DNA of 64,000 nucleotides. Source: Pomphorhynchus laevis (taxonomy: Eukaryota; Acanthocephala; Palaeacanthocephala; Echinorhynchida; Pomphorhynchidae). The notes below the pieces were generated by a model that worked only from the letters and a program-made list of their open reading frames with translations, was not told the origin of the DNA and made no database searches. Shown piece after piece: positions 19,590 through 29,437 of this stretch (positions within the stretch are counted from its first letter, which is position 1; every line of letters starts with the position of its first letter). The position numbers and the translations under genes were made by a program. The DNA is taken from the NCBI GenBank assembly GCA_012934845.2, contig WNNJ02000207.1:83529-147528 (forward strand), given 5' to 3'.

Positions 19590-22473
19590 GTGGGATGAAT
19601 ATCGAGCGTTCAATCTCTACAATGCGCTGGGCATATTTTGCAATTTTCCTGTTCGCGTGGTATGTATGACTCATGGTCGGTGACTTCTCGATGTAGGAAG
19701 GTGCAAGTGTGTAAAATATACATACGTCCAAATAGGACCGCACCAATCCTCTACCATAAATTCCACGGCATAATATGTCTGACCTTGCGTTCACATCTCT
19801 CGTTGTGGTTTCTACTTCAAAATGGTAATTGTTCGGTACGGGCCTCAAAACCGGTTCAAGCTCCACATCTTTACAAATGTCCCCTATTTCGTTGGCAATG
19901 ACATTCCGTATTATATCATGTCTAATTATAGTTGTTCCTCCCGTCCGACATGAGAGAGCATGTGATGGATCAAGCAGTGAACCACACGCACAGCGCGCTT
20001 TACAATCTTTTAACGGCAAATTATATCTTACACATATGGCGTCTATAAATTGTTGTGTGTCAAGTACTGATTGATATATATTGTTTGGTCTTGTCGTTAG
20101 CCACGAAGAAGCTCCCTTTTCTGATGCATATGCTATTAGACATTTCATCCTTTCATCTAATAATTCTACCGTATGTACAACTTTGCGTTTAGTATCTAGT
20201 TTAGCTTCATTATAAATTTGTTCACTTATTTGTCTTTGTAAAGTTGTTAGTTCTTGCCCTTTAATACCACGCAAGATGGGTTCACATATTCTTATCGATC
20301 GGCTATATATGTTATCGGCATTATCCCAGTCATTTCGAATTCCCAGACCGCCACATCTTGACGGTAGCGAATAGACCATTCGCATAGTTTCCGTTATGTC
20401 CCCTTGACCAGTAAATTTTGGTAACAAATCATTGTAGATAGAACTCCGTAACTGCTCAAACCACTCCACCTCTACCTTGCACGTCCGAATCACGTAACTC
20501 CACTTGTGTTGTATAGCGTAGCAAAAGGCGCTATATGCAATTTGAGCATCAATCTCCGCAATTTCAGATAACTGTTTAACCATTTTTGTCCATTTGGCTA
20601 CCCTATCGATTAAATGAGATTTTGTGAATGTGTGTGTTCCTATCGGAGATCCCAAGTGAACGATGCCTTCGTCACTCGTGCAAATCCCTGCATTTTGAAA
20701 AATCTTTTTAACATGGGGCATATGACTTTTATGCACTAGTAATTTACTTTTTGCTACATTCACATGAAATCCATATAGCGGACCGATTGTAACTATATCC
20801 TGCCATACTTTAATTAGATCTTCCGGTCGTCCTACGCAACATGCATCATCTGCGTACCATCGGTGCATAACAGAAGGTACCCTCTTTCTCAGGTCATTAA
20901 TAAGAGGGAGTGTTGCCATTGCGAATGCCGCCATCGCCAATGGATCACCTTGCGTGAATCCCTCTTTTGAGATTAAAATCTCGTCTTGCACAGTTAATAT
21001 AGGGTCTTTCTGGTAGCAGTTCTTCAGCACACGATATATGGCCGGACATACATTCTTAATGTTCGTTAATGCCAATTTGCGATTTATCGCATTGAACGCA
21101 TTGCTAGCATCTATCTGCAACACACAGACATCGTTCGACAATTCAAATGAATTCCTAATAGAGTGAATAACTGATTCTGCTCCGCATCGTTGTGTAGCAC
21201 ACAGTTGTACGCTACCAGCTACTTCGGCGATATCACTTGTCACCGTTGAAAGAATTGCCTTGGCTATTATTCGTCGGCATACTTCTCCCACTCCGATTGG
21301 CCGGATTCCCGGCTGTTTGTTCAACGGGACCAGACGACTTGCCGTCAATGCAACAGCGTTATGCGAACTTATTTCTTTTGAGGCCAAACGACATGCAAAC
21401 TTTGCCAGAGCATCTGCCAATTGTAGAGAATCACGGCCGAATTCATTGAGCATCATACACCAATCTTTGGCATCCATACCTGAAGGTCCACAGCTTCCTT
21501 GAACAGTTTTGCTTATAGATTGAATCATTTGCAAATCGATACATTGGAATACCTCTGAATAATGATCACATACCCCTTCCAATGGCATGCTCAGAACTAA
21601 CGACCGATTAAGTTCTCCAGCCTCTGGGTGTAGAATAGTTAGCTTGTCTCGTACCGTCATATGATTTTCTAGCTTGTCATCCATTTGATGCACCCCATTT
21701 CTGATTCCATCCAATGATAACATGCGTACCGCGCTTGTTGTTTTCCCATGTGTCATCAGTTTTATAAAATCTTTATACCACCTCTTCTCAGCATGATTAT
21801 TTGTATAGTTTCTACTTTTAACCTCCATCCTGCTCTGAATAATCGCTGCTTCACGAAACAAGTTATGATGCTCGTTGTGATGCCACATGCGCAACCTGCG
21901 TTCTAGTATCTTGCGAATCATACTGATCTTTTTACTGCCAATATCTTGTCTTATTAATTGACAAAATACTGTAGCGAGTTGAAGTGAATTGTTTTCTGAG
22001 TCGTCTGACGTCGCAGCGGATTTGAACAGATCTGCTAGCGTTGCGATAAACTGATGAGTCGCATTGCATCGGGGTAAGCGAAATAAGTTAGGTCGCCATT
22101 TGATGCATTCATCAAAAAAATTCTGTGTTTGGCTTCGATTATCGAAATGATTAATTTCATTTTCTTGACTGACAGGGATATACTGAGAGCAGCGTGGTGT
22201 ATCCTTTTGCAGCAATTGGGCTACTTCAACGTGCACTGGTATATAATCTACATCCTTCTGTATATCACGAGTGTTCTCTCCAAATGTGATTGGCTCCGCA
22301 TCAGAAGTCAAAGGCATCGTCTGTGGTCCTATATGTACGCAATTGCTACATTCGGGTGCACGGCAATTCGTGCAAGGAATTCCTGTCTTCGCACATCTGC
22401 AACCTTTGCACTTTGCAGACGGACCATTGCATCCACAGCACAACCGTCGATCAGACGGTTTTCCTTTCGGCAT
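19525..22473 (-). CDS. RLE LINE element A polyprotein (C-terminus cut)
   Basis: Single-ORF LINE protein, about 982 residues from the Met of MPKGKPSDRR, the start chosen because elements C and D begin MPRGVPS and MPRGIPS. Order: cysteine-rich CXC-like N-terminus (CCGCNGPSAKCKGCRCAKTG), conserved KWRPNLFRLPRC segment, RT (PGIRPIGVGEVCRRIIAKAI, LQIDASNAFNAINRKLAL, FTQGDPLAMAAFAM, catalytic HRWYADDACCVG), a CCHC knuckle (CACGSLLDPSHALSC) and a restriction-like endonuclease domain (NARSDILCRGIYGRGLVRSY, LDVCIF, KIAKYAQRIVEIERS). The open frame is uninterrupted but lacks the last 50 or so residues seen in C and D. Upstream in-frame codons to 22614 are 5' UTR. Confidence 0.85.
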   Translation of the reverse strand: MPKGKPSDRRLCCGCNGPSAKCKGCRCAKTGIPCTNCRAPECSNCVHIGPQTMPLTSDAEPITFGENTRDIQKDVDYIPVHVEVAQLLQKDTPRCSQYIPVSQENEINHFDNRSQTQNFFDECIKWRPNLFRLPRCNATHQFIATLADLFKSAATSDDSENNSLQLATVFCQLIRQDIGSKKISMIRKILERRLRMWHHNEHHNLFREAAIIQSRMEVKSRNYTNNHAEKRWYKDFIKLMTHGKTTSAVRMLSLDGIRNGVHQMDDKLENHMTVRDKLTILHPEAGELNRSLVLSMPLEGVCDHYSEVFQCIDLQMIQSISKTVQGSCGPSGMDAKDWCMMLNEFGRDSLQLADALAKFACRLASKEISSHNAVALTASRLVPLNKQPGIRPIGVGEVCRRIIAKAILSTVTSDIAEVAGSVQLCATQRCGAESVIHSIRNSFELSNDVCVLQIDASNAFNAINRKLALTNIKNVCPAIYRVLKNCYQKDPILTVQDEILISKEGFTQGDPLAMAAFAMATLPLINDLRKRVPSVMHRWYADDACCVGRPEDLIKVWQDIVTIGPLYGFHVNVAKSKLLVHKSHMPHVKKIFQNAGICTSDEGIVHLGSPIGTHTFTKSHLIDRVAKWTKMVKQLSEIAEIDAQIAYSAFCYAIQHKWSYVIRTCKVEVEWFEQLRSSIYNDLLPKFTGQGDITETMRMVYSLPSRCGGLGIRNDWDNADNIYSRSIRICEPILRGIKGQELTTLQRQISEQIYNEAKLDTKRKVVHTVELLDERMKCLIAYASEKGASSWLTTRPNNIYQSVLDTQQFIDAICVRYNLPLKDCKARCACGSLLDPSHALSCRTGGTTIIRHDIIRNVIANEIGDICKDVELEPVLRPVPNNYHFEVETTTRDVNARSDILCRGIYGRGLVRSYLDVCIFYTLAPSYIEKSPTMSHTYHANRKIAKYAQRIVEIERSIFIPLTFSTAGGIGLEAHKSSLRDH
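19529..19564. repeat. Foldback at a LINE-LINE junction, 13-bp arms
   Basis: Arms 19529-19541 (TGGTCTCGAAGCG) and 19552-19564 are exact reverse complements around a 10-base loop. The left strand continues ORF2 of the plus-strand LINE; the minus strand reads as the last codons of RLE element A (GGIGLEAHKSSLRDH). The inverted repeat therefore sits exactly where both elements are truncated. Confidence 0.85.
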
Positions 22474-22834
22474 GTGTTTTTGAGCGAGACGAACCGAAGA
22501 ATGTATTAGTATAATAAGTTGTGTGTTTAAGATTGATAAAGGAGTTTCGGTGTTCACTATATCGGCTGATCTGGCGATATCGTTAAGTATAGCCACGTAC
22601 AACACGCTCTTCAAGGCCGATTAATTTAGCAATTTCTTCGATTGTATGTATTTAGGATTGTTGTATTTACTTTAGATTTTATGTTATTATATTGTAAGTA
22701 GTTTATTAAGCAGCAAGAAAGTTCAAATGAATGTTTATCAGAAACCAAATTTTTTTAAGGTCTAATAATTTTTTTTTTAATAATTGATTTTTTTTTGAAA
22801 AAAAAAACAAACAAATATAGTTATACTATAAATT

Positions 22835-25753
22835 TTAGTTCATTGAGTTTGCAGGTCGATGTCGAGCAGAACGAGGACCGCGAATACACATCGAAATTGA
22901 ACGAGCCAACTGAATTCCAATCTTTGACCGTAATTTTGTCAATTCTTCTGAGTAGGAATGATTGTTTTTTATTGCCATCTTCTGTGCAATTCTCTGAATT
23001 AATTGTGCAGATGATTTTACTGCTCCACCGAAACATGATAACACGATAGGTGCGAAATTCGCCCTCTCTATGGCAGTTACTCTCTCTTGATACTTAGCGA
23101 ATTTACGTGTTTCGTGATATGTAAAAGCAGCCCCAGCGGATTTCGAAAGGTTGGACGGAGCGAAAACGTTAAAAACGCAAGTATCAAATAAAGTTCGCTC
23201 CGAACGACTTCCATAAAAACCACAGCAGGCGATATCCAAACGTGCATCATGAGCGCGAGATGTAGATATGCGCTCGAAATGAATACTAGAATTTACTGGC
23301 AGTAGTGTTGGCTCTTTTTGCACATTATCACATATTTCTGTCAAGGTTTTAGAAAATATATCACGAATTGAATCATGTCTTATCGATGGATGACCTCCGG
23401 TGGGACAGGTAAGTGAGTGAGCCAGAGAATTATGTTCACCGCAGAGGCAATGAGGGGGCGCGTCTAGTGGTAGTCTATGATATCGAGCTGCAAGTGCGTC
23501 ACGAAATTCTACATTGCTAACTCGAGTCCAACGATCACTCGTAGGATATGTGGAGAGCCATGACGAGGCACCTTTGACTTGTAGATGTTCCATAATACGT
23601 AACAAATTGTCACCAACATTAGCTACTCGATCTCTAAGCAATGACTTTTGAATATCAATCTTTGAAGTGCCTATAAGGGCAATGCGTTTGGATTGTTCAG
23701 TCCTTAAGTCCACACCGTATAAGCCATTTAAATAAGGAGTGCATATATCTTTTGAGCTTTTAAACTCTTCTATCGCAGTAAAACGTGGGTCAGCAATACC
23801 TAGACCACCTAGTCTTATCGGAAGGGAAAATAACGGCCATAAATAATCGTCGTCAGGCAATTTCAAATTAAAAAGCTTATCAAAACGCTTCTGAATGGTG
23901 TCATAGAGATCATCGAAACTACCAATTGAACAGTTTGTGGTTCTTTGCAAGTGAATCCATTTATGCTGAAGCGATCTGGTCATACTAGTATAGCTTATCT
24001 GCAAATCAAGAATACCCACGTCAGCAAGACGATTTACTAATGAGCAATAATTAGAGATCTTTTGTTCCGTAGTTTTATTTATATAATCATCTGTTCCAAT
24101 AGGAGCACCGAGTACTAACGTGCCATCAACAACAATGTCGATTCCCGTTTCATTAAAAAGTTTGCGGGTACTATCTGCATTTTCGGGACTAGTTAGTAGA
24201 ACGCATTTGTTGCTGTTGACATGAAATCCGAAAGCACGGCCGTAGTCACACAAGAATTTGAAAGCCTTGTAAATTTGCACAGGTTCGCCGATTAAATTGC
24301 CATCATCCGCGTACCAGAATTGGTTGATGTTAGGAAACTCCTCAGTAATGTTCAACAATAATGGCAGGGTTGCTACGGCAAAAGCTGGCATAGCAAGTAC
24401 ATCACCTTGCGTAAATCCCTCTTGGGATTTGATGAAACTATCACCAGTTGAAAAATTTGAAGGGTTATCGTAAAAATTGTGTAGTATAGTAGACATAGAG
24501 GGACAAATGCGTGATATATTAGCGAGAGCTGCCTTTCGATTTATTCTGTTAAATGCATTATCTGCATCAACAGTGAGAAGAACTGCATCAGGATCTTTTA
24601 ACAGGCATTCGCGAACTGCGTGCGTGACGCACTCCACTCCAGCTCGTTGACCAGCGCACATTTGCAACCGTCCGCACACTTCTTGAATATCATTGGAAAT
24701 TATAGAAAGAATGGCTTTCGACATTATTCTCCTACTAACGTCGCCAATACCAATAGGCCTTATTCCCGATTTTTTGGATAAGGCTATTAATCTGCTTGAA
24801 GCCAATACATTTATAACATTAGTAGGCATAAGCTCAGTAGCTAAAGATTTTGCGAACGTTGACAAAACTTTAGTCAATTCAGCAGATTCGTGACCAAACT
24901 TAGTTAACATCTGTAGCCATGACTGTGCATCAATGCCGGAGGGACCTGCTCCACCTTTAACACGTTTAGCCATACGAATTATCAATTCACTATCGATTGA
25001 ATCAAAAATCACAGGGTGAAAATTTGGAACTGTGATTGGGAAAGACCAGTTAACAGCATGAGGAACTAATGGGCTCGGTACAGGGTGCTTGTCGAGTAAT
25101 AATTCCCAAACAGTTTTAGAACCAATCACATCCTCTGGTTGCAAAGGAACGCCATCATAAGAATCGTTGTCTAGAAGATGCATTGCTGTGTTCAGTCGAG
25201 AGCTTTCAACCAATGAGACGAATTTTTTGCGCCAATCTCTTGACTTCGAAGGTTGAATTTTTAAGGCTTTCATATTTTGAAGGGCCGAGGCTTCAGCGTA
25301 TAATCCAGCATAGTCATTATTGAACCACATGTCCAATCGTCGGGATAAAGTTGATTTTAATGATTTGGGAGATTGACGAGAATTACGTTGAAGAATAAGA
25401 TGTCCAAAGATGATGTACTTAGTAAAAGTTTCCGAATTAGTGAGAGAATCCCTGAATATGCGTGCAAGTTCTGATATAAATTGTTTGGACTCTGAACATT
25501 TTGGAAGTCGAAATAAGTTAGGTTTCCATTGTATGACGATCGAGAATATATCCTGTATAGACAATACATCGGACTCTTGACGAGTATTCATTGTGTAATT
25601 TATATTTATATGGTTGTTAAGAGGACAATGCCGATGATCAGAGTTTTCACAATCTGAATTCGGTTTACTCAATATGGATATAGCAATATTATTGGAAGCT
25701 GTTGCGGAGCAATTTACTTCACGATTGGAACAATTCACAGCTGAGCAATTCAA
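22835..25753 (-). CDS. RLE LINE element B polyprotein (N-terminus slightly cut)
   Basis: The frame is open from about 25835 to 22835. The first residues (TTLKCCSCNGPNAKCKGCRC) are the CXC-like domain, so the copy lost its start codon and only some ten residues; the listed Met at 25753 is internal. RT: SGIRPIGIGDVSRRIMSKAI, LLTVDADNAFNRINRKAAL, FTQGDVLAMPAFAV, catalytic QFWYADDGNLIG. CCHC CLCGEHNSLAHSLTC; endonuclease ARLDIACCGFYGSRSERTLF, CVFNVFAPS, KFAKYQERV. C-terminus complete (SISMCIRGPRSARHRP). The 5' truncation point lies at a copy of the target word (GTCTAATAATA, 25833-25843). Confidence 0.85.
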   Translation of the reverse strand: MNCSAVNCSNREVNCSATASNNIAISILSKPNSDCENSDHRHCPLNNHININYTMNTRQESDVLSIQDIFSIVIQWKPNLFRLPKCSESKQFISELARIFRDSLTNSETFTKYIIFGHLILQRNSRQSPKSLKSTLSRRLDMWFNNDYAGLYAEASALQNMKALKIQPSKSRDWRKKFVSLVESSRLNTAMHLLDNDSYDGVPLQPEDVIGSKTVWELLLDKHPVPSPLVPHAVNWSFPITVPNFHPVIFDSIDSELIIRMAKRVKGGAGPSGIDAQSWLQMLTKFGHESAELTKVLSTFAKSLATELMPTNVINVLASSRLIALSKKSGIRPIGIGDVSRRIMSKAILSIISNDIQEVCGRLQMCAGQRAGVECVTHAVRECLLKDPDAVLLTVDADNAFNRINRKAALANISRICPSMSTILHNFYDNPSNFSTGDSFIKSQEGFTQGDVLAMPAFAVATLPLLLNITEEFPNINQFWYADDGNLIGEPVQIYKAFKFLCDYGRAFGFHVNSNKCVLLTSPENADSTRKLFNETGIDIVVDGTLVLGAPIGTDDYINKTTEQKISNYCSLVNRLADVGILDLQISYTSMTRSLQHKWIHLQRTTNCSIGSFDDLYDTIQKRFDKLFNLKLPDDDYLWPLFSLPIRLGGLGIADPRFTAIEEFKSSKDICTPYLNGLYGVDLRTEQSKRIALIGTSKIDIQKSLLRDRVANVGDNLLRIMEHLQVKGASSWLSTYPTSDRWTRVSNVEFRDALAARYHRLPLDAPPHCLCGEHNSLAHSLTCPTGGHPSIRHDSIRDIFSKTLTEICDNVQKEPTLLPVNSSIHFERISTSRAHDARLDIACCGFYGSRSERTLFDTCVFNVFAPSNLSKSAGAAFTYHETRKFAKYQERVTAIERANFAPIVLSCFGGAVKSSAQLIQRIAQKMAIKNNHSYSEELTKLRSKIGIQLARSISMCIRGPRSARHRPANSMN

Positions 25754-25892
25754 GCATAGGATATTCTGCTTAGCACATCGACATCCTTTACATTTAGCAT
25801 TCGGGCCGTTGCATGAACAGCATTTCAGAGTTGTCTAATAATAGGTCTAATAATTTTTTTTTAATAATAATACATTTATGATTTGTCATGTT

Positions 25893-28800
25893 TTACAATT
25901 CTAGCGTCTGACTACAAACGCCCTGCATGGACATTGATACTACTCGAGCCATCATTCTCGACAAACGGCATCTGTATGTGTGTATTATCTCGGCGTAATT
26001 CTGTGGTCCTTGCAAAGCATGCATTGATGCTACCTTTTTTAACACAGTGTTAGCCGCGTTTCCCAATCCACCCGTTGTTGACATAACAAATGGATGAAAA
26101 TGAGCCCGCTCAATTCTGTTTATACGTTCTTTGTATTTGCCATTCTTCCTTTCCTCGTAATATACAAAGGGATTTGACATGTGACTCGTTGCATACGATG
26201 GAGCAAAACTATTAAAAATGCAAATGTCCAGGAAGGACCGATCCGTCACATGTCCGAATAGGCCGTTACACACAATGTCTGCCCTTGCATTACGATCCCT
26301 AGTCGTCGATGTTGCTTCAAATGACGTGGTCTCGGGTACATTCTGTAATATTGGTTCTTGGATTACCCTTCGACATACTTTTTGAATTTGATTCGCAAGT
26401 TCACTCTTAATGCTATTGTGGCGTACAAATGTCATTCCTCCAGTTCTGCAAGACAGTATATGTGCGACTTCATTGCTTTTACCGCATTCACACCTTCCAT
26501 GATTCGAGGTTTGCCAGTCATAACGAGCTAACAGAGCATCGTGAAACTCGCGAGTATTAAGGAACAAATCTTTAGCTCCGTGATTACTGCTGAGCCACGC
26601 CGAAGCTCCACTTTTGCTCGCGTTTTCAAAAATTGTAAATAGATCTCTGGGTGATAATTCTATTATACTTTGCCTGTATCGTACTGTCTCTCTCTTGTTA
26701 CATTCTTTGATTTCTTTGTATATTTGCTTCTGCTGGGTTTCCAAGTCATCACCTATTAGACCTTTCATTGCGGGATTACAAATCTTGACCGAGTTTTCAT
26801 ACTCTGAACCGCACGTTCTTAATTGGTTTATGATTCCCAGCCCTCCAAAACGATTCGGGAGTGATATTATCATCTCAGCTTCGTTGTCCTGACCTATGTA
26901 TCCCAGCATTTCAGGTAGTACATCATTGAACAGCTTAGAGTGGAATGGCTTTAACCACGCTTGTTGCATATAGCACGTACGTTCAATATACGATAATTTG
27001 GGTTGTATCGCCTTTGTTAGAAGTAGATAGCTAGCGAAAGCCTCCTGAGTGCTAACGCTTTGTAGTTTATCTAAAGTATTCTTCCATTTCTCAACTAAAT
27101 CTGAACATTTGTTGTGCACAAAATCATATTCTCCAATAAAACTTCCTAGATATTTAACTCCATCCTTCCTCATAGCAACTCCTTGTTGAGTTAAAGCAAC
27201 TGCAGCATTTTCAACTAAATCTTTATGAGCTAATAGTGTACACTTCCGGGGATTGATGAAGTATCCAAAGGATGGACCACATCTCTGTAGCTCTTTCCAT
27301 ATTTTTTCCAATTCTGCTATTGTGCCGACGCATCCCCCGTCATCAGCATACCAAACGTGTTTCGCACCCGGCGCCACTTCCTTTAAACGGTTGATCAGAG
27401 GAATGGACGCCAGGGCAAAAGCTGCCATTGCTAGAGGATCACCCTGCGTAAAGCCTTCTGCGGAGTGTAGTACCGTACCATTCACGACCAGATCGGATGT
27501 GCGTCCATATGTGTTATGTAGGATTTTATCCAGGGATGGACAAATATATTTTATATTTCTGAGTGCCAGATTTCTGTTTATTTGGTTGAATGCATTTTTC
27601 GCGTCTATCAGGAGTATACATGAGTCTGGTGTCTTTTCAAATGCCTCTCGCATTGTGTGAACCGCCACTTCCGTTCCACATCGCTGACCCGCACAAAGTT
27701 GAAAATTGTTACAAACAGAAGTGATATCTTTGGATACGTGGTTCAGTACTACTCGTCCAATGATTCTTCGTAATGTTTCTCCAATTCCAACTGGCCTCAC
27801 TCCTGGGTTCTTATCAAGAGGTACGATGCGGCTGACTGTGTATGCATCTAATCGTATCGGATCAATTGTGTCCATCGCTATTTTGATTGTAAATTCGCAT
27901 ATTTGGATAGCCAACTTGCTAGATGCATTTCCATGATGTGTCAGAAAGTTTTTCCAGCCATCCGCGTCGACTCCAGACGGACCAGCAGATCCCGTTGTAA
28001 TCCTCGCTGCATGGATAATGTCAGCTGGAGTCAGGTCACTGAATCTTACGTCATAGTGTTCAACCCTGCCTTCTACATCGCCTTGTAGTACGAATTCTTC
28101 ATTAACAGGTTCAGGTGTAGGATGAAGATCTTTAAGAATTGATAACACGGTTTGGTTGTCTATAATACTGTCTAAATCAAGAACACCTCGATTTTCTTTT
28201 GTATCTAGTGTCCGTGAAGCTTTACCTATCTTGCAATTTCGAACCAAGTTAATAATCCTCTTTATTTCGCATTTGGTTTTTCGACTTCCTAATTTAATTG
28301 AGTGATATTTCATTTTTTGTAAATATTCCGCTTCAGCCATGAGTTTTAGCAGATCATTATTTCTCCAAAGTGTGATTCTTCGCGCCAACGTTTTTCTTAT
28401 AAAACTTGTCTTGCGACTTGGAATGCGTTGTAGAATTAGCTGGCACATTACCGTCGCCTGTTTTAGAGGATCGTAGTCAGTTCGCTTGTCGGTATTAAAG
28501 TGCGCGAAGCATTCAGTTAACATATCGATAAATTCCTTACTATCATTACAAATTGGTAAATCCATTAAATTTGGTATCCAATGCTTTAAATTATTGAATA
28601 ATGTGTCGATTATATTTGCGGAGTTCTGGTGACTTAATGATCCAAAAATATGTCCGATAGCTTGTGATTGGTTTCTTGAATCGATTTGGGATCTTAGCGT
28701 TTTTTGAGATAAAGCTGCATCTACATCTGTGGTGGCAACGATTGAGTCATTCGAGTTGTGGGTTAGACAAGGATCAACTAGTTTGCGTGTACAGTGTGGG

Positions 28801-28916
28801 GCTACACAGTTTAAACATTGTTTCTTTGATTTTGCACAAGGACACCGAATACAACGGGCGGCACTTGAATTACAGTTGCAACATTTGGGTATTGTGGAAG
28901 GAACACCGCGCGGCAT
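25893..28916 (-). CDS. RLE LINE element C polyprotein, apparently intact
   Basis: About 1,007 residues from MPRGVPSTIPKCCNC to MARVVSMSMQGVCSQTLEL. CXC-like N-terminus (CCNCNSSAARCIRCPCAKSK), RT (PGVRPVGIGETLRRIIGRVV, LLIDAKNAFNQINRNLAL, FTQGDPLAMAAFAL, catalytic HVWYADDGGCVG), CCHC (CECGKSNEVAHILSC), endonuclease (NARADIVCNGLFGHVTDRSF, LDICIFNSFAPS, KNGKYKERI). No internal stop. The start is chosen from the conserved MPxG; codons out to 29003 are leader. The 3' UTR is very short and ends (TTA)n-A-tract-ATTATTAGACC (minus). Potentially active. Confidence 0.9.
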   Translation of the reverse strand: MPRGVPSTIPKCCNCNSSAARCIRCPCAKSKKQCLNCVAPHCTRKLVDPCLTHNSNDSIVATTDVDAALSQKTLRSQIDSRNQSQAIGHIFGSLSHQNSANIIDTLFNNLKHWIPNLMDLPICNDSKEFIDMLTECFAHFNTDKRTDYDPLKQATVMCQLILQRIPSRKTSFIRKTLARRITLWRNNDLLKLMAEAEYLQKMKYHSIKLGSRKTKCEIKRIINLVRNCKIGKASRTLDTKENRGVLDLDSIIDNQTVLSILKDLHPTPEPVNEEFVLQGDVEGRVEHYDVRFSDLTPADIIHAARITTGSAGPSGVDADGWKNFLTHHGNASSKLAIQICEFTIKIAMDTIDPIRLDAYTVSRIVPLDKNPGVRPVGIGETLRRIIGRVVLNHVSKDITSVCNNFQLCAGQRCGTEVAVHTMREAFEKTPDSCILLIDAKNAFNQINRNLALRNIKYICPSLDKILHNTYGRTSDLVVNGTVLHSAEGFTQGDPLAMAAFALASIPLINRLKEVAPGAKHVWYADDGGCVGTIAELEKIWKELQRCGPSFGYFINPRKCTLLAHKDLVENAAVALTQQGVAMRKDGVKYLGSFIGEYDFVHNKCSDLVEKWKNTLDKLQSVSTQEAFASYLLLTKAIQPKLSYIERTCYMQQAWLKPFHSKLFNDVLPEMLGYIGQDNEAEMIISLPNRFGGLGIINQLRTCGSEYENSVKICNPAMKGLIGDDLETQQKQIYKEIKECNKRETVRYRQSIIELSPRDLFTIFENASKSGASAWLSSNHGAKDLFLNTREFHDALLARYDWQTSNHGRCECGKSNEVAHILSCRTGGMTFVRHNSIKSELANQIQKVCRRVIQEPILQNVPETTSFEATSTTRDRNARADIVCNGLFGHVTDRSFLDICIFNSFAPSYATSHMSNPFVYYEERKNGKYKERINRIERAHFHPFVMSTTGGLGNAANTVLKKVASMHALQGPQNYAEIIHTYRCRLSRMMARVVSMSMQGVCSQTLEL

Positions 28917-28974
28917 GATGATAATAATATGTGTCAGATTATCCTTTTGTATGTTTATTGTATGTTTATATGTT

Positions 28975-29165
28975 GTAAATTGTAAGTAGTTAATGGGTAT
29001 CAAGATAGTTTAAACTTGTACATGTAATTTGCTAGAACAGTTATAAATTTTCTTGTAATCGAATTTATCTTGTAATCGAATTTATCTTGTAATCGAATTA
29101 ATCTTGTAATCGAATTAATCTTGTAATCGAATTTATTGTAATTTGCTAGAACAGTTTTAAATTTT
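28975..29165 (-). promoter_or_regulatory. Leader of RLE element C with 17-bp tandem repeats
   Basis: On the minus strand: ACTGTTCTAGCAAATTACA (29138-29157), five 17-bp units of CTTGTAATCGAATTTAT type (about 29052-29136), a second TATAACTGTTCTAGCAAATT (29023-29045) and TTTAAACTATCTTGATACC (28982-29014). The first word recurs before the R2-type LINE at 59243-59265, the last before the LINE ORF1 at 15100. Promoter role inferred. Confidence 0.6.
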
Positions 29166-29176
29166 CTTCTTTTAAT

Positions 29177-29333
29177 AGGTCTAATTTTTTTTTTAATTAT
29201 TTAATAGGTCTAATAATTTTTTTTTTTATTTTTTTTTTTAAATAATTGAATTTTTTTGAAAAAAAAAACAAACAAATATAGTTATACTATAAATTTCAGT
29301 TCATTGAGTTTGCAGGTCGATGTCGAGCAGAAC
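29177..29333 (-). mobile_element. Two tail fragments of RLE LINEs
   Basis: 29216-29333 repeats the 3' end of element B (compare 22758-22877, including TTATACTATAAATTTNAGTT and the last few codons) and is 5' truncated at GAACGG. 29177-29215 is a still shorter A-rich tail. Both are bounded by the array's junction word, so they are insertions truncated almost at once. Confidence 0.75.
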
Positions 29334-29437
29334 GGGTCTAATAATAATAATAATAATATAATCTATTATTATTATTTTACAATCTCTGGGTTACCTCGCA
29401 AATGGGCCCGTAAATGATAATTAAGTTCAGTTTGGGT

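Larger units (their letters stand above)
15081..19590 (+). mobile_element. Two-ORF APE-type LINE (CR1/Jockey-like)
   Basis: About 4.5 kb with leader, ORF1, overlapping ORF2; lacks a recognisable 3' UTR and tail. Fragments of its family are at 1.75-2.47 kb. It is joined tail-to-tail with RLE element A through a perfect hairpin. Confidence 0.75.
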
